Notes under the pieces: generated by a model | What the model was told of the DNA's origin: nothing | The model's database searches: none | The model's input: the letters and a program-made list of their open reading frames with translations, nothing else | Part shown: piece after piece, positions 10,081 to 20,868 of the stretch | How the letters are laid out: every line of letters begins with the position of its first letter | Numbering within the stretch: the first letter of the stretch is position 1 | Assembly (NCBI RefSeq): GCF_019145495.1 | Contig: NZ_JAHSTU010000004.1 | Coordinates: 372,001-436,000, forward strand | Direction of reading: 5' to 3' | From: Pseudomonas azerbaijanoccidentalis | GTDB lineage: Bacteria; Pseudomonadota; Gammaproteobacteria; Pseudomonadales; Pseudomonadaceae | Length of the DNA stretch: 64,000 nucleotides | Program-made: the position numbers and the translations under genes

Positions 10081-10144
10081 ATCGCTAGCAGGCTAGCTCC
10101 CACAGGGGTACGCATTCCAATGTGGGAGCTAGCCTGCTAGCGAT
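10081..10144. repeat. REPIN, class II (GCTAGCAGGCTAGC variant)
   Basis: Perfect 24-base inverted arms (10081-10104 and 10121-10144) begin with ATCGCTAGCAGGCTAGC and reach the shared TCCCACA/TGTGGGA core around a 16-base centre. It lies between the ABC operon and ppx and could act as a transcript-end hairpin for the operon. Confidence 0.88.
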
Positions 10145-10261
10145 TGACCGCGCAGCGGTTACCGACTTTCCTGCACAGGATCAAGGCTTTGAACACTGCG
10201 CGTTGGCGGCAGCCTTTGATCGTGGCACGATGTCGAGGTTATCGACCGAGACCCCCTGACC

Positions 10262-11764
10262 ATGCCGCAATCTCAAGCCAAGAATCTGTCCCTGATCGCC
10301 GCAATCGACTTGGGCTCCAACAGCTTTCACATGGTCGTGGCCAAGGCCCAGAACGGCGAAATCCGTATTCTCGAGCGTCTCGGGGAAAAGGTTCAGCTGG
10401 CGGCCGGCATCGACGATGAGCGCAAGCTCAGCGAAGAATCCATGCAGCGCGGGCTCGATTGCCTCAAGCGTTTTGCGCAACTGATCAACGGTATGCCGCT
10501 CGGCGCCGTACGGATCGTTGGCACCAACGCCCTGCGTGAAGCCCGCAACCGCGCCGAATTCATTCACCGCGCCGAAAAAATCCTCGGCCATCCGGTGGAA
10601 GTCATCTCCGGCCGTGAAGAAGCGCGCCTGATCTACCTCGGCGTGTCCCACACCCTCGCCGACACCCCGGGCAAGCGCCTGGTCGCGGACATCGGCGGCG
10701 GCAGTACCGAATTCATCATTGGCCAGCGTTTCGAACCGCTGCTGCGCGAAAGCCTGCAAATGGGTTGCGTCAGCTACACCCAGCGCTATTTCAAGGACGG
10801 CAAGATCACCCCGGCCCGTTACGCCCAGGCGTACACCGCGGCGCGGCTGGAGATCATGAGCATCGAACACGCCCTGCATCGCTTGACCTGGGATGAAGCC
10901 ATTGGCTCCTCGGGCACCATCCGCGCCATCGGCCTGGCGCTGAAGGCCGGCGGTCACGGCAGCGGCGAGGTTAACGCTGAAGGACTGGCCTGGCTCAAGC
11001 GCAAGCTGATCAAACTCGGCGACGTCGAAAAAATCGACTTCGAGGGCATCAAACCTGACCGTCGGGCGATTTTCCCGGCCGGTCTGGCAATCCTCGAAGC
11101 CATCTTCGACGCCCTCGAACTGCAACGCATGGATCACTGCGAAGGCGCTCTGCGTGAAGGCGTGCTGTATGACCTGCTGGGCCGTCATCACCACGAAGAC
11201 GTGCGCGAACGCACCCTGACGTCGCTGATGGAGCGTTATCACGTCGACCTTGAGCAGGCGGTGCGGGTCGAGCGCAAAGCCCTGCATGCCTTCGATCAGG
11301 TGGCCAAGGACTGGGATCTGGAAGACGGCGTCTGGCGCGAATTGCTTGGCTGGGCAGCCAAGGTCCATGAAGTGGGCCTGGACATCGCTCACTATCAGTA
11401 CCACAAGCACGGCGCCTACCTGATCGAGCACTCGGACCTCGCCGGCTTCTCCCGCGAAGACCAATTGATGCTCGCGCTGCTGGTGCGTGGCCACCGCCGC
11501 AACATCCCCAAGGACAAGTTCGCCGACTTCGACGATGACGGCACCAAGCTGATTCGCCTGTGCGTGCTGCTGCGCTTTGCGATCCTGTTCCACCACATCC
11601 GCGGCACCCAGCAAATGCCTCAGGTAGAACTCAACGCCAACGGCAATCACCTGGAAGTGGTGTTCCCGGAAAACTGGCTGGATGAGAACCAACTGACCCA
11701 GGCCGACTTCGAAATTGAAGCGCAATGGCTGACGCGGGTGGATGTCGTCCTCAGCGTTCGCTGA
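10262..11764 (+). CDS. ppx: Exopolyphosphatase Ppx
   Basis: A 500-residue Ppx/GppA phosphatase that releases phosphate from the ends of polyphosphate chains. The ASKHA ATPase core shows the phosphate-1 loop [13 protein letters not shown] at the N-terminus and the phosphate-2 loop [10 protein letters not shown] near residue 145. The C-terminal half carries the HD-like helical domain ([21 protein letters not shown]) seen in long proteobacterial Ppx. It converges on ppk, so the polyphosphate-degrading and polyphosphate-making genes share one terminator region. Guanosine pentaphosphatase activity is possible in this family, but length and context favour Ppx. Confidence 0.95.
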   Translation: MPQSQAKNLSLIAAIDLGSNSFHMVVAKAQNGEIRILERLGEKVQLAAGIDDERKLSEESMQRGLDCLKRFAQLINGMPLGAVRIVGTNALREARNRAEFIHRAEKILGHPVEVISGREEARLIYLGVSHTLADTPGKRLVADIGGGSTEFIIGQRFEPLLRESLQMGCVSYTQRYFKDGKITPARYAQAYTAARLEIMSIEHALHRLTWDEAIGSSGTIRAIGLALKAGGHGSGEVNAEGLAWLKRKLIKLGDVEKIDFEGIKPDRRAIFPAGLAILEAIFDALELQRMDHCEGALREGVLYDLLGRHHHEDVRERTLTSLMERYHVDLEQAVRVERKALHAFDQVAKDWDLEDGVWRELLGWAAKVHEVGLDIAHYQYHKHGAYLIEHSDLAGFSREDQLMLALLVRGHRRNIPKDKFADFDDDGTKLIRLCVLLRFAILFHHIRGTQQMPQVELNANGNHLEVVFPENWLDENQLTQADFEIEAQWLTRVDVVLSVR

Positions 11765-11772
11765 ACCATACC

Positions 11773-11854
11773 GTAGGAGCTGCCGAAGGCTGCGATCTTT
11801 TGATCCTGGCATCCTTCAGAGGATCAAAAGATCGCAGCCTTGGGCAGCTCCTAC
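11773..11854. repeat. REPIN, class I
   Basis: Inverted arms GTAGGAGCTGCCGAAGGC (left) and its near complement GCCTTGGGCAGCTCCTAC (right) enclose GCGATCTTTTGATCC/GGATCAAAAGATCGC. It starts 9 bases after the ppx stop and precedes the shared ppx/ppk terminator. The right arm differs by one base, so the copy is nearly intact. Confidence 0.9.
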
Positions 11855-11875
11855 ATAGGACGGGACAGTACATAC

Positions 11876-11907
11876 AAAAAGGGCGATCCGCATGGATCGC
11901 CCTTTTT
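11876..11907. terminator. Bidirectional terminator between ppx and ppk
   Basis: The stem AAAAAGGGCGATCC (11876-11889) pairs with GGATCGCCCTTTTT (11894-11907) around GCAT. T-runs follow in both reading directions, so it can end both the ppx and the hemB-ppk transcripts. Confidence 0.92.
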
Positions 11908-11924
11908 TTGCCCGCCGATTTACG

Positions 11925-14150
11925 TTATCGCACAGCCAGGATCGGGCTACCCAACCGCTCTAGCAACGTAGCCTGGGCGCTGCGTGGGTTCTGGTTGCCG
12001 GTTGGCGTGTTGCGGATGTAACGGCCGTCCGACTGCAGGCTCCAGCTGTGGGTGTTGTCGGTGAGATACAACTCCAGCTCTTTCTTGACCCGCATGATCA
12101 GCTTCTTGCCTTCCACCGGGAAGCAAGTCTCGACGCGCTTGTCGAGGTTGCGCTCCATCCAGTCGGCACTGGACAGGAACATCTGCTCGTCGCCGCCGTT
12201 GAGGAAGTAGAAAACCCGGGTGTGCTCCAGGAAACGCCCGATGATCGAACGCACGTGGATGTTGTGCGAGACCCCGGCGATGCCCGGTCGCAGGCAGCAC
12301 ATGCCACGCACGACGAGGTCGATGCGCACGCCCGACTGGCTGGCCTTGTACAGCGCGCGGATGATCTTCGGATCGGTCAGCGAGTTGAACTTGGCAATGA
12401 TGTGCGCCGGTTTGCCGTCGAGGGCAAACTGGGTTTCGCGGGCAATCATGTCGAGCATGCCCTTTTTCAGGGTGAACGGCGCGTGCAGCAACTTCTTCAT
12501 GCGCAGCGTCTTGCCCATGCCGATCAACTGGCTGAACAGTTTGCCGACGTCTTCACACAAGGCGTCGTCAGAGGTCAGCAGGCTGTAGTCGGTATACAGG
12601 CGGGCGTTGCCGGCGTGGTAGTTGCCGGTGCCGAGGTGCGCGTAACGCACGATTTCGCCGGCCTCGCGACGCAAAATCAGCATCATCTTGGCGTGGGTCT
12701 TGAAGCCGACCACACCGTAGATCACCACCGCACCGGCCGCTTGCAGACGGCTGGCCAGTTGCAGGTTGGATTCCTCGTCGAAGCGCGCGCGCAATTCGAT
12801 CACCGCGGTGACCTCCTTGCCGTTACGCGCCGCGTCCACCAGCGCATCGACGATTTCCGAGTTGGCGCCGGACCGGTACAGCGTCTGGCGCACCGCCAAC
12901 ACGTGCGGGTCCTTGGCAGCCTGGCGCAGCAGGTCGACCACCGGAGTGAACGACTCGAACGGGTGCAGCAGCAGAATGTCCTGCTTGCTGATCACGCTGA
13001 AGATGTTCTCGCTGTTTTGCAGCAGTTTCGGAATCTGCGGGGTGAACGGCAGGTATTGCAGCTCACGCTGGCTGTCCAGACCGGTGATGCTGAACAACCG
13101 CGTCAGGTTCACCGGACCGTTGACCTGATACAGCTCGGTCTCGCTCAGGTTGAACTGCTTGAGCAGGTAGTCGGACAGATGCTTCGGACAGGTGTCGGCC
13201 ACTTCAAGCCGCACCGCATCACCGTAGCGACGCGAGAACAGCTCGCCGCGCAGGGCACGGGCCAAGTCTTCGACGTCTTCGGAGTCCAGCGCCAGGTCGG
13301 CGTTACGGGTCAGGCGGAACTGATAGCAACCCTTCACTTTCATGCCCTGGAACAGGTCATCGGCGTGGGCGTGGATCATCGACGACAGGAACACGTAATT
13401 GTCGCCGGCGCCGCCGACTTCTTCCGGCACCTTGATGATCCGCGGCAGCAAACGCGGCGCCGGGATGATCGCCAGACCGGAGTCACGACCGAAGGCGTCG
13501 ATGCCTTCGAGCTCGACGATGAAGTTCAGACTCTTGTTCACCAGCAACGGGAACGGGTGCGTCGGGTCGAGACCGATCGGGGTGATGATCGGCGCGATCT
13601 CGTCGCGGAAATAACGACGCACCCAGGTCTTGAGCTTGGTCGTCCAGTTGCGGCGACGGATGAAGCGGACCTGATGTTTTTCCAGCTCCGGCAACAGAAT
13701 GTCGTTAAGGATCGCGTACTGGCGGTCAACGTGACCGTGCACCAGTTCGCTGATGCGCGCCAGCGCCTGATGCGGTTGCAGGCCATCGGCGCCCGCCTGT
13801 TCACGGGCGAAGGTGATCTGCTTCTTCAGGCCGGCAACGCGAATCTCGAAGAACTCGTCCAGGTTACTGGAGAAGATCAGCAGAAACTTCAGCCGCTCCA
13901 GCAACGGGTAGGACTCATCCAGCGCCTGTTCCAGCACGCGGATGTTGAACTGCAGTTGCGACAGCTCGCGGTGGATGTACAGGCTGCTGTCATCCAGGCC
14001 GGGAATGGCAATCGCCGGCGCCGCCGCAGCGGCTTCGGCTACCACCGCGGGTGGAGCAGGCTCCATCTCCGGCGGGGTTTCGGCGATTTGCTCGACCACG
14101 GGCTGAGCGTCTTGTACGGCAACTTCAGTGAGTCCTTCGGTATTCATCAC
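11925..14150 (-). CDS. ppk: Polyphosphate kinase 1
   Basis: A 741-residue PPK1 that polymerises the gamma-phosphate of ATP into polyphosphate. The N-domain opens with [21 protein letters not shown]. The catalytic core holds [11 protein letters not shown], which contains the autophosphorylated-histidine region, and the C-terminal domains end with [14 protein letters not shown]. Residues 1-50 form an Ala/Pro/Glu-rich, probably disordered extension beyond the E. coli-type start. It follows hemB by only 15 bases and is probably co-transcribed with it. Polyphosphate supports stress survival, motility and biofilm formation in pseudomonads. Confidence 0.96.
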   Translation of the reverse strand: MMNTEGLTEVAVQDAQPVVEQIAETPPEMEPAPPAVVAEAAAAAPAIAIPGLDDSSLYIHRELSQLQFNIRVLEQALDESYPLLERLKFLLIFSSNLDEFFEIRVAGLKKQITFAREQAGADGLQPHQALARISELVHGHVDRQYAILNDILLPELEKHQVRFIRRRNWTTKLKTWVRRYFRDEIAPIITPIGLDPTHPFPLLVNKSLNFIVELEGIDAFGRDSGLAIIPAPRLLPRIIKVPEEVGGAGDNYVFLSSMIHAHADDLFQGMKVKGCYQFRLTRNADLALDSEDVEDLARALRGELFSRRYGDAVRLEVADTCPKHLSDYLLKQFNLSETELYQVNGPVNLTRLFSITGLDSQRELQYLPFTPQIPKLLQNSENIFSVISKQDILLLHPFESFTPVVDLLRQAAKDPHVLAVRQTLYRSGANSEIVDALVDAARNGKEVTAVIELRARFDEESNLQLASRLQAAGAVVIYGVVGFKTHAKMMLILRREAGEIVRYAHLGTGNYHAGNARLYTDYSLLTSDDALCEDVGKLFSQLIGMGKTLRMKKLLHAPFTLKKGMLDMIARETQFALDGKPAHIIAKFNSLTDPKIIRALYKASQSGVRIDLVVRGMCCLRPGIAGVSHNIHVRSIIGRFLEHTRVFYFLNGGDEQMFLSSADWMERNLDKRVETCFPVEGKKLIMRVKKELELYLTDNTHSWSLQSDGRYIRNTPTGNQNPRSAQATLLERLGSPILAVR

Positions 14151-14165
14151 ATGTTCCTGGGAGGG

Positions 14166-15230
<1,065 letters not shown>

Positions 15231-15384
15231 TTATGACGAACGTATTACAGTTGTGCGCAGCCTGTGACACGTAGCCGCATTCCATTGTCGTTGTAGGAAA
15301 TGTTCACGTCGAGACACATTTGGACACTTTCCTGAATGTGTCCGAAGGGTTAGGCTGCGCGTTCATTTCGCCAGCACCCAGACA

Positions 15385-16014
15385 ATGCTCCAACAATTTC
15401 TGCATGACTTCGGCTACTTTGCCTTGTTCCTCGGCACGTTTTTCGAAGGCGAAACCATTCTGGTGCTCGCAGGCTTCCTCGCGTTCCGTGGATACATGGA
15501 CATCAACCTGGTGGTGGTCGTGGCGTTTTGCGGCAGCTATGCCGGTGATCAGCTGTGGTACTTCCTGGGACGCAAGCATGGGCGCAAGTTGCTCGCGCGC
15601 AAGCCCCGCTGGCAAATGATGGGTGACCGGGCGCTGGAGCACATCCGTAAGCACCCGGACATCTGGGTCCTGAGCTTCCGCTTCGTTTACGGCCTGCGCA
15701 CGGTAATGCCTGTGGCGATCGGCCTGTCGGGCTATCCACCGGGACGCTACCTGCTGCTCAACGGCATCGGCGCCGCGATCTGGGCTACCGCACTGGCGGC
15801 CGCCGCTTATCACTTTGGCGCGGTCCTGGAAGGCATGCTCGGTAGCATCAAGAAGTACGAGCTGTGGGTACTCGGCGCCCTGCTCATCCTGGGCCTGGGC
15901 CTGTGGCTGCGCCGGCGCTTCAAGAATGCCCGCCTGGCCAGACAGATCTATGCCGACGAGCAGGCCCTGAAAGCCGAACAGGCCAAGGCCGGCGATACTA
16001 AGCCAGTCGAGTGA
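15385..16014 (+). CDS. DedA-family membrane protein
   Basis: A 209-residue inner-membrane protein of the DedA/SNARE-associated family, linked in bacteria to lipid-carrier flipping and membrane homeostasis. Family features are FGYFALFLGTFFEGETILVLAG at the N-terminus, the re-entrant charged segment FRFVYGLRTVMPVAIGLSG, and four to five hydrophobic helices with a basic C-terminal tail. No clear ribosome site precedes the ATG, but it is the only start fitting the family N-terminus. Its last 17 bases overlap the convergent hydroxylase gene. Confidence 0.88.
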   Translation: MLQQFLHDFGYFALFLGTFFEGETILVLAGFLAFRGYMDINLVVVVAFCGSYAGDQLWYFLGRKHGRKLLARKPRWQMMGDRALEHIRKHPDIWVLSFRFVYGLRTVMPVAIGLSGYPPGRYLLLNGIGAAIWATALAAAAYHFGAVLEGMLGSIKKYELWVLGALLILGLGLWLRRRFKNARLARQIYADEQALKAEQAKAGDTKPVE

Positions 16015-17230
16015 AGCGGTTTCTGCAGCAGTAGAGACCGATCCCGCTGAGCAGGCTGTAACTGAGCAGGCCGATCCAGCCCGCCGCGCTGGCCGGCCAC
16101 AGCCCTACCAGCGGCGCCAGCCACACCAGCGGCACGTTCAACGCCAGCCGCAACAGTTCCAGCTTCAACGCCCACGGGCGATTCTCCAGGGCCACGCCCA
16201 GCACGAACAATCCCAGCGCCACCGCTCCCCAACCCAGCACCAGCGCGGCGGTCGACAGGCTCGGCTCCAGGTTCATCAGATAGCTGCCCAGCGCGATGTA
16301 GACGCAGAACTGCAGCAGCACATACAGCTGCTGACGCCCGTCCAGTGGTACCTCGAATTTACGGAACTGGCTCAAGTCCTGTTTATGCATCGGGTATTTC
16401 GCCGCCACGTCCGCCGGCCGCCATCCCGTACGCATGAACCAGATCCGCAGTTTGTCCCAGGTGCTTTCGGCACGTCGCGCATCCGCCCACAACTGCGCGT
16501 AGAACTGCAAGTTCGCCCACAGCGGATTCCAGCTTTCCAGCGGGGTGGTTACGCCGAAGATCACCGGTTCGTTGTCGTCCTCTTCCTGGAACGAGCCGAA
16601 TAGACGGTCCCAAATAATGAACACCCCGCCGTAGTTGCGATCCATGTAGAGAGCGTTCTGTGCATGGTGAGCCCGATGATTGGATGGCGTGACGAAGAAC
16701 CACTCGAACCAGCCGAGCTTGGGAATGTGCCGTGTGTGCACCCAAAACTGGTACAGCAGGTTCAGCGCCGCGACGCTGACAAACACCAGCAACGGCACGC
16801 CCGCGACGGCCATGGGCAGGTAGAAGATCCAGCTCAGCAGAAACCCGGTACTGGTCTGGCGCAGGGCGGTGGAGAGGTTGTAGTCCTCGCTCTGGTGATG
16901 CACCGAGTGCGCCGCCCAGAGAATGTTGCGCTCATGGCCCATGCGGTGCAGCCAGTAGTAACAGAAGTCATAGAACACGAAGGCGAATACCCAGACCCAG
17001 ACGCTGTCCGACGACAGTTCGAACAACGCCAGATGCTTGAGGGCAAACGCATAGGTCAGCAACCCCACGCCTTTGGTCAGCAACCCCGTGGTGGTCGACA
17101 ACACGCCGGTGCTGATGCTGTTGATCGCGTCGGCCAGGCGATAGTTGCTGACCCCGCGCCAGCGGTCGGCCGCCAGTTCAACGGCAATCAGCACAAAGAA
17201 GAACGGCACCGCATACAGAATGAAGTCCAT
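15998..17230 (-). CDS. Fatty-acid hydroxylase / sterol-desaturase-superfamily membrane enzyme
   Basis: A 410-residue integral membrane di-iron protein. Histidine clusters HRMGH, HSVHH and, further on, HRAHH match the metal-binding motifs of the superfamily that includes alkylglycerol monooxygenase. The N-terminal two thirds hold the catalytic domain. The last third is a run of about four hydrophobic helices (ALVLGWGAVALGLFVLG and others), giving an unusually long C-terminus compared with the 280-330-residue minimum of the family. The substrate is unknown; lipids are likely. It is monocistronic and overlaps the DedA gene tail-to-tail. Confidence 0.85.
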   Translation of the reverse strand: MDFILYAVPFFFVLIAVELAADRWRGVSNYRLADAINSISTGVLSTTTGLLTKGVGLLTYAFALKHLALFELSSDSVWVWVFAFVFYDFCYYWLHRMGHERNILWAAHSVHHQSEDYNLSTALRQTSTGFLLSWIFYLPMAVAGVPLLVFVSVAALNLLYQFWVHTRHIPKLGWFEWFFVTPSNHRAHHAQNALYMDRNYGGVFIIWDRLFGSFQEEDDNEPVIFGVTTPLESWNPLWANLQFYAQLWADARRAESTWDKLRIWFMRTGWRPADVAAKYPMHKQDLSQFRKFEVPLDGRQQLYVLLQFCVYIALGSYLMNLEPSLSTAALVLGWGAVALGLFVLGVALENRPWALKLELLRLALNVPLVWLAPLVGLWPASAAGWIGLLSYSLLSGIGLYCCRNRFTRLA

Positions 17231-17345
17231 GACGCGCCCTGATCGGAATCTTGAGGACAGATGCTAGGTGTAGCCGCGAATTAACCCTATGGCAACGAGT
17301 GACAAATTAGTGGACATTTAACGCCATGAATCTGGAGAAAAGCCC

Positions 17346-18014
17346 ATGAGCAAAAAAGTTGCAGTGATCCTTTCCGGCTGTGGCGTGTATGACGGCGCCG
17401 AGATCTACGAGAGCGTTATTACCCTGCTGCGTCTGGACCAGCGTGGCGCACAGGTGCAGTGTTTCGCGCCAAACATTGCGCAGTTGCACGTGATCAACCA
17501 CCTGACCGGCGAAGAAATGCCCGAGTCGCGCAATGTGCTGGTGGAGTCGGCGCGCATTGCCCGTGGCGAGATCAAGGACATCCGTGAAGCAGACGCCGAT
17601 GAGTTCGACGCACTGATCATTCCCGGCGGTTTCGGCTCGGCCAAAAACCTGTCCAACTTCGCCATCGAAGGCACCGGTTGCACTGTGCAACCCGACGTTC
17701 TGGCCTTGACCGAAGCCTTCGCCGAAGCTGGCAAACCGGTCGGCCTGATCTGCATTTCGCCGGCGTTGGCAGCGAAAATCTATGGCCCCGGCGTAACCTG
17801 CACCATCGGCAACGATACCGACACGGCGGCAGCGCTGAACAAGATGGGCGCCACCCACCAAGAGTGCGCCGTCAGCGACATCGTTGAAGACAAGGCGCGC
17901 AAACTGGTGAGCACCCCGGCGTACATGCTGGCGCAATCGATCAGTGAAGCGGCGGGCGGGATCAACAAACTGGTCGACCGCGTACTCGAACTGACTCACG
18001 AAAACGACGGGTAA
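17346..18014 (+). CDS. elbB: ElbB, DJ-1/PfpI-type glyoxalase-like protein
   Basis: A 222-residue cytoplasmic protein of the DJ-1/PfpI superfamily, named for a screen linked to isoprenoid synthesis and reported to have weak glyoxalase activity. It shows the starting strand KKVAVILSGCGVYDGAE, the segment DALIIPGGFGSAKNL, and a nucleophile-elbow cysteine in GLICISPAL. Length and motifs match the family closely. It is preceded by GGAGAAAAGCCC and is transcribed alone. A REPIN follows 14 bases after its stop. Confidence 0.92.
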   Translation: MSKKVAVILSGCGVYDGAEIYESVITLLRLDQRGAQVQCFAPNIAQLHVINHLTGEEMPESRNVLVESARIARGEIKDIREADADEFDALIIPGGFGSAKNLSNFAIEGTGCTVQPDVLALTEAFAEAGKPVGLICISPALAAKIYGPGVTCTIGNDTDTAAALNKMGATHQECAVSDIVEDKARKLVSTPAYMLAQSISEAAGGINKLVDRVLELTHENDG

Positions 18015-18028
18015 AAAAACAGGATCAG

Positions 18029-18102
18029 AAGATCGCAGCCTTCGGCAGCTCCTACGGGTGTGCGTCGATCCCCTGTAGGAGCTGCCGAAGGCTGCGATCT
18101 TT
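18029..18102. repeat. REPIN, class I, touching the YaiI-type gene stop
   Basis: Inverted arms run from AAGATCGCAGCCTTCGGCAG at the left to CTGCCGAAGGCTGCGATCTT at the right. The element occupies nearly all of the 88-base gap between elbB and the YaiI-type gene and ends one base before the latter's stop codon. It may act as the transcript-end hairpin of both convergent genes, since no other terminator is seen. Confidence 0.92.
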
Positions 18103-18558
18103 TCAGGCTTTACGCGCCAAGCGAGTCAAAATCCGGTCCAGCGCATTGGCAAACGCCTGTTTCTCGCGCTCGCCGAACGGCGCCGGCCCGCCGCTCATCT
18201 GCCCTTGCTCGCACAGGTCGGTGAACAGGTTGCGCACCGCCAACCGGTCACCCATGTTCTGCGCATCGAATTCCTTGCCCCGTGGGTCCAGCGCCGCGAC
18301 GCCCTTTTTCACTAGCCGATCAGCCAGCGGCACATCGCTGCAAATCACCAGCTCACCGGGGACGGCGTGCTCCACCAGGTAGTCATCGGCTGCGTCCGGA
18401 CCGCTCGGCACCACGATCAGCTTCACCAGCGCCAGACCCGGCTTGATCTGCGGCTGCCCGGCCACCAGTACTACCTCAAACTGGCGCTTGAGGGCAAACT
18501 TCACCACCAGATCCTTGGCCGCCCGGGGGCAGGCGTCGGCATCGATCCATACGCGCAT
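18103..18558 (-). CDS. YaiI/YqxD-family protein (DUF188)
   Basis: A 151-residue protein with a PIN-like NYN fold as judged from its family; activity is unproven. It starts MRVWIDADACPRAAKD, with conserved acidic residues (D7, D9) and a cysteine typical of the family, and contains LVICSDVPLADRLVKKG and ALDPRGKEFDAQNMG. The gene is flanked on both sides by class I REPINs, the downstream one directly abutting its stop codon. Confidence 0.88.
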   Translation of the reverse strand: MRVWIDADACPRAAKDLVVKFALKRQFEVVLVAGQPQIKPGLALVKLIVVPSGPDAADDYLVEHAVPGELVICSDVPLADRLVKKGVAALDPRGKEFDAQNMGDRLAVRNLFTDLCEQGQMSGGPAPFGEREKQAFANALDRILTRLARKA

Positions 18559-18578
18559 GTTTTTTACCTCTCAAAAGC

Positions 18579-18653
18579 AAAAGATCGCAGCCCTCGGCAG
18601 CTCCTACAGGAATAACGTACACCTGTAGGAGCTGCCGAAGGCTGCGATCTTTT
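18579..18653. repeat. REPIN, class I
   Basis: Inverted arms AAAAGATCGCAGCCCTCGGC (left) and GCCGAAGGCTGCGATCTTTT (right) surround a short centre. It lies upstream of the YaiI-type gene and 15 bases beyond the stop of the FTR1 gene, between two genes that read in the same direction. Confidence 0.92.
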
Positions 18654-18667
18654 AAACAATCACTCGA

Positions 18668-20566
18668 TCAGGAAACAGCCACCCGCCGCTTCTCGGCCAC
18701 CCAGCTACGACCATACAGCACAACAATCGCAGCAATGGCCACCGCCTGCGCACTCAACGAATACGCATCGGCATGAATCCCCAACCAGTCGAATTCAAAG
18801 AACGGCACCGGCCGTGTGCCGAAGATCCCGGCCTCTTGCAACGCCTTCACGCCATGCCCGGCGAACACCACCGACAGCGCGCACAGCAAAGCGGCGTTGA
18901 TGCTGAAGAACAGCGTCAGCGGCAGTTTTGCCGACCCGCGCAAAATCACCCACGCCAGGCCCACCAGCAGCACCAGCGCCGTGGCACCACCGGCCAGCAC
19001 GGCATCGTGACCAGCAGGCCCGGCCTGCAACCACAGGGTCTCGTAGAACAGAATCACTTCGAACAGTTCGCGATAGACCGAGAAGAACGCCAGGATCGCA
19101 AAGCCAAAACGCCCGCCCCCGCCCACCAGGCTGCTCTTGATGTAATCCTGCCAGGCAGCGGCGTGACGACGGTCGTGCATCCACACGCCGAGCCAAAGCA
19201 CCATGACGCTGGCGAACAGCGCCGTCGCGCCTTCGAGCAATTCACGCTGCGATCCGCTGACATCGATCACATACGCTGCCAGCGCCCAGGTGCCCAGACC
19301 GGCCAACAACGCCAGGCCCCAGCCGACGTTGACACTGCGCACGGCCGATTGCTGGCCGGTGTTACGCAAGAACGCGAGAATCGCCGCCAGCACCAGAATC
19401 GCTTCCAGTCCTTCGCGCAGCAGGATCAGCAGGCCGGAAACGTAGCTCAGGGACCAGCTCAAACCATCGCTGCCGAGCAAACCGGCAGACGTCTTCAACT
19501 TTGCCTTGGCGGCTTCCAGACGCTGCTCGACCTGATCGATCGGCAAGCCATCTTGCAACGACTGACGGTAAGCCATCAGTGATTTTTCGGTGTCTTTGCG
19601 CACGTTCGCGTCGACGTTGTCGAGGGAGCTTTCGACCAGTTCGAAGCCTTCCAGATAGGCCGCTACCGACAGGTCATAGGCTTGATCGTGGTCGCCCGCG
19701 CGGTAGGCCGCAACGCTCTTGTCCAGGGTTGCCGCGGTGTAGTCGAGCAATTGCGCCGGGCCGCGTTTGACCTGCGGCGGTTGCGCGCGCTGTGCACGGA
19801 AGGTCGCAGCGGCTTGCGGGCCGTCGACGGCCTGCACTTCGGCCGGCGTCTGGCGGGCCAGATCGGCAATGTTGTAGACCTTGTCACCGCTGGCGGCCGC
19901 CGGTTCGGCGCTGAAATTGGCGATGTAAGTGGCCAGGTCCCAACGCTGGCGGTCATCGAGCTGATCGGCGAAGGCTGGCATGTCGGTGCCTTCCACACCC
20001 AGGCTCAGGGTGTTGTAGATCGCATAGAGACTCAGGTGATCCAGGCGCGCGTGATCACGCAGATTGGCCGGAGCTGGCGTTAGCCCCACGCCCGCCGGGC
20101 CATCGCCTGCGCCGGTATCGCCGTGACACACCGAGCAATGCTGGGCGTACAACGGCGCGCCACGGGTCGGGTCCGGAGTGATGATCGGAGCTTGGCTGAC
20201 CTCATAGGCCACCGCCAGTTTTGCGCCAAGCTGGCGCGCCAGACGGGCAACGTCAGCACCTTCCTGCCGCGCCGTGATCGCGCTGCGCAGCGAGCCGATG
20301 CCTTGCTCCAGCGCAGCCTTTTCCGGTTTAGCGGGCATGGCCGCGACCAATCCTTGCAAGGCCTGGACGAATTCCAGCTGCTCGCGGTATTCGGACTCGT
20401 TGACGACTTTGCCTGCCTTTACCGCCTCCGGGTAATCCGCACCGATGTAGTCGAGTAAATGCAGGGCTTGGGGGGCGCCTTCGACCGTGTCGGCAAGCAG
20501 ATTGAAACTGCACAGGGCAAATACCGGCGCTATCAGCCAGGCCAGGAAACGGGACGGGGCAATCAT
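18668..20566 (-). CDS. FTR1-family iron permease fused to a cytochrome c domain
   Basis: A 632-residue membrane protein. After a signal peptide (about 1-25), a periplasmic part carries one haem-c site (CSVCH, 144-148) with a distal cytochrome segment (MPAFADQLDDRQRWDLATY). The C-terminal part (about 370-625) has roughly seven helices with the iron-binding REGLE (384-388) and RELFE (499-503) motifs of FTR1 permeases. In related systems the permease works with a ferroxidase; here an electron-accepting haem domain is built in. It is monocistronic. The name Ftr1 is supported, and the ferrous-iron substrate is inferred from the family. Confidence 0.88.
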   Translation of the reverse strand: MIAPSRFLAWLIAPVFALCSFNLLADTVEGAPQALHLLDYIGADYPEAVKAGKVVNESEYREQLEFVQALQGLVAAMPAKPEKAALEQGIGSLRSAITARQEGADVARLARQLGAKLAVAYEVSQAPIITPDPTRGAPLYAQHCSVCHGDTGAGDGPAGVGLTPAPANLRDHARLDHLSLYAIYNTLSLGVEGTDMPAFADQLDDRQRWDLATYIANFSAEPAAASGDKVYNIADLARQTPAEVQAVDGPQAAATFRAQRAQPPQVKRGPAQLLDYTAATLDKSVAAYRAGDHDQAYDLSVAAYLEGFELVESSLDNVDANVRKDTEKSLMAYRQSLQDGLPIDQVEQRLEAAKAKLKTSAGLLGSDGLSWSLSYVSGLLILLREGLEAILVLAAILAFLRNTGQQSAVRSVNVGWGLALLAGLGTWALAAYVIDVSGSQRELLEGATALFASVMVLWLGVWMHDRRHAAAWQDYIKSSLVGGGGRFGFAILAFFSVYRELFEVILFYETLWLQAGPAGHDAVLAGGATALVLLVGLAWVILRGSAKLPLTLFFSINAALLCALSVVFAGHGVKALQEAGIFGTRPVPFFEFDWLGIHADAYSLSAQAVAIAAIVVLYGRSWVAEKRRVAVS

Positions 20567-20700
20567 GAATGAATCTCAATTGGAAACACGAAGTAACATA
20601 TTGTTCCCTCCCAATCACTTTCACTCAAGCTTTGTTGTGCTTTAGCCGCAAAGCGCCGCACGGCTGATGGCACTTTTTGAAAGAAAGATCTCAAAAAGCC

Positions 20701-20729
20701 ATTACATCGCCAGTATCCGCACCTATAAT
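20701..20729 (+). promoter_or_regulatory. Sigma-70 promoter of the lipoprotein operon
   Basis: A perfect TATAAT (20724-20729) lies 17 bases after ATTACA (20701-20706), a 4/6 match to the -35 box. Transcription would start near 20737 and leave a GC-rich leader of about 130 bases. The rest of the 302-base gap 20567-20868 is the AT-rich region upstream of the FTR1 gene, where I found no convincing Fur site. Confidence 0.5.
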
Positions 20730-20868
20730 GCCGCGCCTTCGTTATAGCGATACGGCATTTAAGCTCCTCTCTTTATGAGGAATTGGCAGGACGCCCCGGG
20801 CGCCCGTCAGTGGGTCCCGTCAGCCCGACCCGCAAGTGGCTGTTCAAATACTCAGGGAAGAAGTACTC

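Noticed and set aside
18029-18102. CRISPR-like repeats
   Set aside because: The repeated units are inverted pairs scattered at gene ends, with no regular spacers or cas genes. They are REPINs.
20567-20700. A Fur box upstream of the FTR1 gene
   Set aside because: The AT-rich stretch GAATGAATCTCAATTG matches only about half of the Fur consensus; not enough to call.
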